This document shows positions 52,897-60,129 of a stretch of 64,000 nucleotides of DNA, piece by piece. The DNA is from UTCHB3 sp008363265. Its GTDB lineage: Bacteria; Bacteroidota; Ignavibacteria; Ignavibacteriales; Ignavibacteriaceae. The position numbers and the translations under genes were made by a program. The notes under the pieces are model-generated. The model worked only from the letters and a program-made list of their open reading frames with translations, did not search any database and was not told where the DNA came from. Positions within the stretch are counted from its first letter, which is position 1. The number at the start of each line of letters is the position of its first letter. Location of the stretch: the NCBI GenBank assembly GCA_045863055.1, contig BTUW01000001.1, forward strand, positions 396,324-460,323, given 5' to 3'.

Positions 52897-52955
52897 GTCG
52901 TAATCCTTTTGCCGAAGGCATCCCTTCGGGACAAGTCAAGGCAAGGTCCGTAAAG
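52897..52955. repeat. Enlarged CRISPR repeat C
   Basis: A 59-bp version: GTCGTAATCCTTT, a 22-bp palindromic insert (52910-52931) at the same point as insert 1 of A and B, then CAAGTCAAG and GCAAGGTCCGTAAAG. It shares the G for A change with A and B. A 39-bp spacer separates it from the first canonical repeat at 52995. Confidence 0.88.
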
Positions 52956-53416
52956 AATTCTATTCTTAACCAACAATAATCGGAGTAACAATGAGTCGTA
53001 ATCCTTTCAAGTCAAGGCAAGATCCGTAAAGTGACCGAAGAGAATCTCGACAGCCTATTCTTAAGTCGTAATCCTTTCAAGTCAAGGCAAGATCCGTAAA
53101 GTTAATTATTCCGTCACTGTTCGTGGTGCCAAGGAATATAGAACGTCGTAATCCTTTCAAGTCAAGGCAAGATCCGTAAAGAAATGGAGACAGACATGTT
53201 AGAAAATCTTCTAACAATCGGTAGTCGTAATCCTTTCAAGTCAAGGCAAGATCCGTAAAGAGATGAAAAATCAACTGAACCATTGGCACTCTATAAGAGT
53301 GTCGTAATCCTTTCAAGTCAAGGCAAGATCCGTAAAGAGGAGAAACTTATGTTTCAGCTAATCATTAATCTCATCCAATGTCGTAATCCTTTCAAGTCAA
53401 GGCAAGATCCGTAAAG

Positions 53417-53516
53417 NNNNNNNNNNNNNNNNNNNNNNNNNNNNNNNNNNNNNNNNNNNNNNNNNNNNNNNNNNNNNNNNNNNNNNNNNNNNNNNNNNNN
53501 NNNNNNNNNNNNNNNN
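53417..53516. other. Assembly gap (100 N) inside the CRISPR array
   Basis: Exactly 100 N directly between a repeat ending at 53416 and one starting at 53517. An unknown number of repeat-spacer units is missing. Confidence 0.99.
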
Positions 53517-56125
53517 GTCGTAATCCTTTCAAGTCAAGGCAAGATCCGTAAAGGGGAAACTGTCTTCAGCTATCGTCCGCAGAACAGCTATGTCGTAATC
53601 CTTTCAAGTCAAGGCAAGATCCGTAAAGGAATCGTACCAATGAAAGTATTTTTCAAAAGGACTCGTGTCGTAATCCTTTCAAGTCAAGGCAAGATCCGTA
53701 AAGTTCCACATGGTTATTATAATCATGCTGATAAGGCACTTTAAGAGACGTCGTAATCCTTTCAAGTCAAGGCAAGATCCGTAAAGAGTTAATTGGTCTG
53801 TCGTTCTGCCCACAAGGTAAGGCTTTGAAGTCGTAATCCTTTCAAGTCAAGGCAAGATCCGTAAAGCAAATTATTGCAGACCAATTGGTCAAAATGCTGA
53901 ATAGTCGTAATCCTTTCAAGTCAAGGCAAGATCCGTAAAGCGAAGAATCAGTTCGACCATATTTCTTCTGCACTTTTCTGTCGTAATCCTTTCAAGTCAA
54001 GGCAAGATCCGTAAAGAACAGAGTGTTTGTATTCTCACCATGCAAAGAGTTGTCGTAATCCTTTCAAGTCAAGGCAAGATCCGTAAAGCCAGATACAGGG
54101 CATGAAAGACTATATCGAGTACCTCGTGAAGTCGTAATCCTTTCAAGTCAAGGCAAGATCCGTAAAGTCAAGACAAGAGTCGCGGTTGCTCAAGAACACG
54201 AGTCTGTCGTAATCCTTTCAAGTCAAGGCAAGATCCGTAAAGAGTTCGCCGAGCATATGCTTCGCGTTCGTGAGGTTGTTGGTCGTAATCCTTTCAAGTC
54301 AAGGCAAGATCCGTAAAGAGCTATCCGATCCGTGGTGGAAAAGATGGCAATACCATGAGTCGTAATCCTTTCAAGTCAAGGCAAGATCCGTAAAGACAAA
54401 GGTCAGAGAGTTGAAAGATTACATTAATTGTAATACCAATGTCGTAATCCTTTCAAGTCAAGGCAAGATCCGTAAAGATTGGGTACGCATAAGAACCCTA
54501 TGGTTCAGCAGCTAAAGTCGTAATCCTTTCAAGTCAAGGCAAGATCCGTAAAGGAAGATGAACGGCGAGGAACTCGCTGGCTTCTTCACATGTCGTAATC
54601 CTTTCAAGTCAAGGCAAGATCCGTAAAGATTATTAATTGTTGGCTGTAACAAGGAAATCCCTGCTACACCAAGTCGTAATCCTTTCAAGTCAAGGCAAGA
54701 TCCGTAAAGATAGTGGAAGCGTACGAGTCGATGCCACTCATTCAGTCAAGGCGTCGTAATCCTTTCAAGTCAAGGCAAGATCCGTAAAGGCTGATAAAGC
54801 ACTTTAGAAAGCCGTTTGGGGTCAAATAGCCCCTTTGTCGTAATCCTTTCAAGTCAAGGCAAGATCCGTAAAGGACCAGCGAGCCCAGACTTCTAGGGTT
54901 TACCGACACCTATTTTAAGTCGTAATCCTTTCAAGTCAAGGCAAGATCCGTAAAGTAATATAGAGGTTTTGAGAACAACTCCTGCCTTCAGTCGTAATCC
55001 TTTCAAGTCAAGGCAAGATCCGTAAAGGGGATTGATAAAAATCAGACTTTGAAGGATGGTTCAGTTTGGGTCGTAATCCTTTCAAGTCAAGGCAAGATCC
55101 GTAAAGATGAAGCTTGTGTCTGATAAGCTACCCCATATTAAGAGTCGTAATCCTTTCAAGTCAAGGCAAGATCCGTAAAGTTCTAAAGCTCGAGAGATAT
55201 ATGTATATCGCAACACACGATGTACCCTTTGAGTCGTAATCCTTTCAAGTCAAGGCAAGATCCGTAAAGCTTGCCGAGTGGAAAGCATTGAAGCCAGAAG
55301 AGCGTCCTACTGGGTCGTAATCCTTTCAAGTCAAGGCAAGATCCGTAAAGAGACTGGAGATACACTGAGTTTAATACTCAGGCAGTCATTAGTCGTAATC
55401 CTTTCAAGTCAAGGCAAGATCCGTAAAGGCCGTTTTCATATGGAAATTTGAAAATTATCGTAGAAAGTCGTAATCCTTTCAAGTCAAGGCAAGATCCGTA
55501 AAGCCTTTAAGGTAATCGGACAGGAAATTGACGAGCAAGACTATTAGTCGTAATCCTTTCAAGTCAAGGCAAGATCCGTAAAGCTTTTTAACATAGTTTT
55601 TTCAATAGGTTTCAGTTGCATAGGTCGTAATCCTTTCAAGTCAAGGCAAGATCCGTAAAGCTTGCTGATCATACATTTACCGTTCTCTTGTGGTCGAGTC
55701 GTAATCCTTTCAAGTCAAGGCAAGATCCGTAAAGTCAGGAAAGAAAGGAAGTCGTTTCGGAAATATTTGAGGCAAGGTCGTAATCCTTTCAAGTCAAGGC
55801 AAGATCCGTAAAGATGTACATATTTGAAGAATCACCATGTAGAGTGAAAATGAGGTCGTAATCCTTTCAAGTCAAGGCAAGATCCGTAAAGTCACAGAAC
55901 GGTGCTCGCTTGGGAGCAGCTCAGGCTCCGAGTCGTAATCCTTTCAAGTCAAGGCAAGATCCGTAAAGGTGGTTGTCTGCAAGCTGCAGAAGAATGCCAC
56001 CTTGATAGGTCGTAATCCTTTCAAGTCAAGGCAAGATCCGTAAAGTGGTACAACTGAAAGTGGGTACTCTTACCCGCAGACATTTCAGGTCGTAATCCTT
56101 TCAAGTCAAGGCAAGATCCGTAAAG

Positions 56126-56794
56126 AGCTTATAGAACAACTACATACGGGACCAACGACATTTTTTCAAATCCACAACGCAATTTAACCCATTATTTCTG
56201 AATAAGTTAGCAAAAAGGGTCAAATTTTCTCACGAGGGGTCATTTTTTACTGTAGGCAGGGCACTTTTTGAGGTTTTAAAAACGCGATTTTGTGGGAAAA
56301 CTCCTTTCGAAGAACCGGTTTAACCCAATATCCGGCAAATTTAATGGGACTAGCACTCCAGGAGTGCCTGAGATCTGAAATATTGTGGGAATTTCAAATT
56401 TTCTCACGAGAGCTTTAAAAATCACAAAAAAGGGGCTCGTGAGAAAATGGCACTTTTAAAGTTGCGTTTTTGAGCTAAAATCAAGGGGTAAAAATGGCGA
56501 TTTTCTCACGAGGAAAAATTTTGAGGCCCAAAATGGTCTCGTGAGAAATTTTGTATTTTTGAAAAGTTCCAAAAAAAGTGACTTAACCTTTTGTATTACA
56601 ATAAGTTAGAGCGATTTTTAAGGTACCCTCAAATTTTCTCACGAGAAAACCGTCATTTTTACCCGTTTACGGGGGGCAAATGCACATGCTTGAACAGTCG
56701 GTCAGTATGTCAAAGAGCATGTATAAAAGGGGGAAAACCCTAAGGTTTTCACACCTCAAATTATAATTTTCTTACCACATTACCAAACATCTCC
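56126..56794. promoter_or_regulatory. AT-rich non-coding region with ordered 12-bp inverted repeats
   Basis: No gene. TTTTCTCACGAG occurs forward at 56225, 56399, 56501 and 56634, and inverted (CTCGTGAGAAAA or one-base variant) at 56436 and 56538. The forward/inverted pairs 56399/56436 and 56501/56538 have identical 37-bp offsets, giving two hairpins each with a 25-nt loop. The region borders the last CRISPR repeat on one side and lies ahead of a replication-type gene pair on the other. It could be a CRISPR leader, an iteron-like origin or an array of protein-binding sites. Confidence 0.55.
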
Positions 56795-57259
56795 CCTACC
56801 CTTGTTCGACCCAATTTTGTTCACATCCCTTGATCGGGCTAAAGCCCGGGTGGAAGAGTATGTCATATCTCCAACCCATGGCTAAAGCCAATGGGCTATT
56901 GGTTTAGGCCACGAAGTCAATCTTCCACCGCCGAAGGCGGATAACATTTAACATTTCACATTTAATCCAACCTACCCTTGTTCGACCCAATTTTGTCCAC
57001 ATCCCTTCATCGGGGCTAAAGCCCGGGTGATGGATGATGCCGCATCTCCAACCCATGGCTAAAGCCAATGGGCTATTGGTTTAGGCCACGAAGTCAATCT
57101 TCCACCGCCGAAGGCGGATAACATTTAACATTTCACATTTAATCCAACCTACCCTTGTTCGACCCAATTTTGTCCACATCCCTTCATCGGGGCTAAAGCC
57201 CGGGTGATGGATGATGCCGCATCTCCAACCCATGGCTAAAGCCAATGGGCTATTGGTCT
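56795..57259. repeat. 177-bp direct tandem repeat, about 2.6 copies
   Basis: Units start CCTACCCTTGTTCGACCC at 56795, 56971 and 57148. Each contains GGGGCTAAAGCCC and CCCATGGCTAAAGCCAATGGG hairpins, and the first two end with CCGCCGAAGGCGGA plus ACATTTAACATTTCACATTT. Copies 2 and 3 are nearly identical, copy 1 has diverged. No gene; frames here are repeat translations. Confidence 0.85.
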
Positions 57260-57348
57260 TCCCACATCTAACTTCATACAAGAACTTCACAGTTCACAGT
57301 TCACACTTTGGAATCACATTTCACATTTCACATTTCACATTTGATCAT
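57260..57348. repeat. CACATTT heptad repeats
   Basis: GTTCACAGTTCACA followed by four CACATTT units, a short spacer and further units that supply the stop codon and last residues of the next minus-strand gene. Confidence 0.7.
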
Positions 57349-58389
57349 TCACATTTCACATTTCACATTTAGCAAAAGATAGTCCCCCAAATCCCACCCC
57401 TCCGCTTTTTGCGCCTCAGTGGCAATAGAGTCCAGCCTGTCAGAGATCTTAACCCCCAGCCCATATCTTGAGTTAATAAGCTTCACCTGCTCCGTCCAGT
57501 TTTTGGTGGCGACATCTCCGGTGGAGGTGTCGGGGATGAGCACCACTTCCCTGCCGCGGGTGAGTGACCAGTCGAGGTTTTGCAGACCGTTGATGCCGCC
57601 GGTGGCGAGGACAACATGATCAGGGTAGAAAGCCGAGGCGATAAGCGCGGTTTTCTCACTTTCCACTACCATTACGGGCTTACCGGGCTCGAGGGTGAGA
57701 AGGTGCTCACCGAAAAAGCAGGGTTTCCGCTTGAAACCGGGGAGCTTCAGCACAGCATGGACGAAATTAACGACAGGTTTACCGTGGTATCTGTCGCTTT
57801 CCCGGTACCTCTTCCCCTTGAACGGATCGGGGTAGTACATTATCTTCCCTGTTGTAACGTTGAAACCGGAATCGATATACCAGAAAACAGGCGCGCCGGG
57901 GAGATACTTTGAGGTTCCGAGGTAGTACCGGGCGGCAACCCGGTCGGCGACCTCACCGGTGAGTTTCAGCCAAAGAAAAATATAGAGGTTGTTCTTCAGA
58001 TACTCTCTCAGGCTTTTTTTGAAGAAGGGGTACAGTAGTGAGTGGTGAGTAGTGAGTGGCGAGGACTCAGTAGTGAGTGATGATCCGCCGGAGGCGGAAT
58101 GAGTAGCTATTAGCGATGAGTTATTAGCTATTAGCGATGAGCCGCCACGTATGGAGTGGTTTTTGAGCATGGGGTAGCGGTCGAAATATTCCGAGGGGGT
58201 GAGGTGGTACCTGCACCTTACTTCGTGATCGCAGCGGCCGACTTCATCTGAGATGAAATCCCCTGTTTGGGTGTCATAGTAGCGCGTGAAGGTTTTCGCG
58301 CCACTTCTTTTATGGTCGGGACAGGCGGGGTTGGGGCAGTTGATCTTTCTTTTTCCCGGCCTGTCATCAAGTTTGTATCTGTAGTTCAT
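57349..58389 (-). CDS. DUF6371/TOPRIM-like primase-type protein of a mobile element
   Basis: A 346-residue protein. The N-terminus has a zinc-ribbon-like part with C18PNPAC23 and Cys53/Cys59-type ligands (NCPNPACPDHKR, GRCDHEVRCRYHL) as in DnaG-type primases. The C-terminal half resembles DUF6371/TOPRIM proteins: VMVVESEKTALIAS (Glu), ATGGINGLQNL and VVLIPDTSTGD (Asp). Such genes accompany RepA-like ATPases in Bacteroidota plasmids and integrated elements. Residues about 81-119 are a low-complexity Ser/Leu/Thr stretch encoded by intergenic-type simple repeats (58033-58149), and the tail is N-V-K-C-E-M from the CACATTT repeat. It lies downstream of the RepA-like gene. Confidence 0.75.
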   Translation of the reverse strand: MNYRYKLDDRPGKRKINCPNPACPDHKRSGAKTFTRYYDTQTGDFISDEVGRCDHEVRCRYHLTPSEYFDRYPMLKNHSIRGGSSLIANNSSLIATHSASGGSSLTTESSPLTTHHSLLYPFFKKSLREYLKNNLYIFLWLKLTGEVADRVAARYYLGTSKYLPGAPVFWYIDSGFNVTTGKIMYYPDPFKGKRYRESDRYHGKPVVNFVHAVLKLPGFKRKPCFFGEHLLTLEPGKPVMVVESEKTALIASAFYPDHVVLATGGINGLQNLDWSLTRGREVVLIPDTSTGDVATKNWTEQVKLINSRYGLGVKISDRLDSIATEAQKAEGWDLGDYLLLNVKCEM

Positions 58390-58508
58390 GGCTCCCTTTT
58401 TTCTGTGATATGTTACCGTGACCCTATATATATAGGGGGGTCACAGTAAATATCTTCACATATCTTTGTTGTGATTGTTATATCTATATATAATAGTCAC
58501 AGTCACAG
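58390..58508. promoter_or_regulatory. Dyad and hexamer repeats between the RepA-like and TOPRIM-like genes
   Basis: GTGACCCTATA / TATAGGGGGGTCAC (58418-58444) is a dyad around an alternating TA core. CAGTCACAGTCACAGTCACAG near 58494 is a short hexamer tandem reaching the 3' end of the RepA-like gene. A replication-initiator or repressor site is possible; nothing proves it. Confidence 0.4.
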
Positions 58509-59789
58509 TCACAGTGTTTTCTGACTCCATAACCCAGGACCCTCTTCAACAAGCTCGTACCTGAGGGGTCTGTCAGTATCATGGATCAGGAGAGTGACCA
58601 TCGAATTGTCGCCGGCGATCAGCATGGGTGATCTTCTGGAGAGGTCGCGGAGGTAGCCGCGGATGGTATTGTCCCTGTTGCTGCCGAATATTTCCACCAG
58701 TTCTTTTCGCACATCCCCGTTGGCACTACCCTTTACCGTAAAGGGTTTTTCGAGTCCGAATGTCTCTTTCAGGAGTTCCAAGTAGTCTTTCTTCGTCCTG
58801 GGTTCGATGGTGTTGCCCTTCTCATCCACAGTGGCGCATCTTAACAGGCCGGAGCTGCTTTCATAGGAGAATTGGAAATGGGCGCCTTTCCTGCCGAAAG
58901 AATTCTTGATGACAGACAATTTATAGACCGGATTCAACTCGCCTTCATCCGTTATCTTCATTTTCATTTCAGTTATCTTCATCACGCAGCGGCTTTTGAT
59001 GAGGAGCTCGCTCCCGATGTGTCCGCGGGCGCCGTTGGTGGTTTTCGCTTCGTGGATGGCGAGGAGGAAAGTGCAGTCGTACTCATTCGCCAGTTTGTTG
59101 AGCATGGCGGTGATCCCGGGTGAGTCTTTCGAGTCGTTGATGTCTTTCAGGAAGTCGGTGATGATATCAAGAACGACGATGAGGTGGCTCGAAGTGTCGG
59201 TTTTCCTTATCGCCGGGATCATATCCTTCAGCCCCTGAAGCCTCTCCTGGAGTGAGTAGGTAACCAGCGGAAGTATCTGGAGGTTGGGCGGGATCTCCGA
59301 ATACTCATACCCCGCCATCCGCGTGATGCACTGCATGCGCTTGACCACCGAAAAATTTTCATCCTGCTCGGTATCGACGATCAGCACGCGTATATTGCTC
59401 ACAGACGGATCGAGTGAAAACCCGAGAAAATGATAGCCATTTCCCCCCTCTTTCTGCAGAAGTGCCGCCGCTATCACATTCAGCACCGTGCTTTTGAAGC
59501 TCCCCTCCCTGCTCACGAGTGTGTTCAGGGTCTTGGTGTAGATCGAGAATCCGGCCGAATTGTTGATCACCCCCGGTGGTTTAACCGCCTCTACCGCCGC
59601 GCGCTCCCTGACCCTCTCCATCGATGCCCGGAAGCTCTGAAGCAGCTCCTCCCGCCTCTTCTCCTCCTCAGTAAGGGGCTTTTCGGCCCCCTCAACCAAG
59701 GATTTAATTGTCTCCGCCCCCTTTTCGAACGGGGTAAGATCAAATTTTATGTCGCTTTTCATCCCCGCCAGCGGGGTTTCGTGAACCAT
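58509..59789 (-). CDS. RepA-like AAA ATPase (plasmid/phage-type helicase)
   Basis: A 426-residue RecA-fold ATPase. Near residue 92, LVSREGSFKSTVLNVIAAALL holds a Walker A variant (G-S-F-K-S-T). VLIVDTEQDENFSVVKRM and HLIVVLDIITDFLKDINDSKDSPG carry the Walker B-type acids, and TFLLAIHEAKTTNGARGHIGSELLIKSR is the sensor/H4-type stretch seen in RepA/AAA_25 proteins. The C-terminal 100 residues look like a winged-helix region. With the TOPRIM-like gene 119 bp downstream it forms a replication pair typical of mobile elements in this phylum. A CRISPR array and repeats lie beyond. Confidence 0.75.
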   Translation of the reverse strand: MVHETPLAGMKSDIKFDLTPFEKGAETIKSLVEGAEKPLTEEEKRREELLQSFRASMERVRERAAVEAVKPPGVINNSAGFSIYTKTLNTLVSREGSFKSTVLNVIAAALLQKEGGNGYHFLGFSLDPSVSNIRVLIVDTEQDENFSVVKRMQCITRMAGYEYSEIPPNLQILPLVTYSLQERLQGLKDMIPAIRKTDTSSHLIVVLDIITDFLKDINDSKDSPGITAMLNKLANEYDCTFLLAIHEAKTTNGARGHIGSELLIKSRCVMKITEMKMKITDEGELNPVYKLSVIKNSFGRKGAHFQFSYESSSGLLRCATVDEKGNTIEPRTKKDYLELLKETFGLEKPFTVKGSANGDVRKELVEIFGSNRDNTIRGYLRDLSRRSPMLIAGDNSMVTLLIHDTDRPLRYELVEEGPGLWSQKTL

Positions 59790-60129
59790 CCTCTTCCCTC
59801 ATAAATTGTTGAAACAAGGATGCTTAATTAATGAAGCCCGTGTTTTTTATCAAGTGGAGAAGAATACACGGTTAAAATGTTAAATGTTAAATGTGACTCG
59901 CCGCGGCGAGGTGATCCGCCGCTGCGGAGTGTTTTTTGGACGCAGACCCCGAGGGGGCAAGTGCACAGGCCTGCCCCTTCGGGGATTTAACGGATTCTTA
60001 AACATCTGTGTTCATCCGTGTCAAATCCGCGTAACCTTTATAAAACCTTATGCGGCGTCTGCGTGCTCTATAACTCCACAGTATACATTCCAGACTGTAA
60101 ACTAAACACTCAACACTATACACTAAACA
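59790..60129. repeat. Intergenic region with dispersed repeats
   Basis: No gene. Contains AAATGTTAAATGTTAAATGTG, CGCCGCGGCGAGGTGATCCGCC palindromes, and a segment (about 59972-60036, CCCCTTCGGGGATTT then CATCTGTGTTCATCCGTGTC and AAATCCGCGTAA) that recurs almost exactly at about 63386-63450. Confidence 0.65.

Larger units (their letters stand above)
52433..56125. CRISPR. CRISPR array, 43 visible repeats, no cas genes in window
   Basis: Forty canonical 37-bp repeats (first 52995-53031, last 56089-56125) begin GTCGTAATCCTTTC and end GATCCGTAAAG, with no variation seen among those read. Three enlarged repeats precede them at 52433-52955. Spacers are all different and vary widely, about 33 to 52 bp, mostly 37-45, a spread more usual in type III-related arrays; the type cannot be assigned without cas genes. 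Transcription direction is unresolved: enlarged repeats at the left suggest one history, the AT-rich non-coding stretch to the right (56126 on) could be a leader. The spacer count is a minimum because of the gap. Confidence 0.97.

Noticed and set aside
55183..55365. A 60-codon frame inside the CRISPR array
   Set aside because: Composed of repeat and spacer sequence only.
52995..56125. Assignment of the array to type VI-B or V because the reverse complement ends GGATTACGAC
   Set aside because: The resemblance to ACAAC-ending repeats is weak, the other end does not match, and no effector gene is in the window.
57081..57290. A 69-codon minus-strand frame
   Set aside because: Lies wholly in the 177-bp tandem repeat and contains the KCEM stretch from the heptad repeat.
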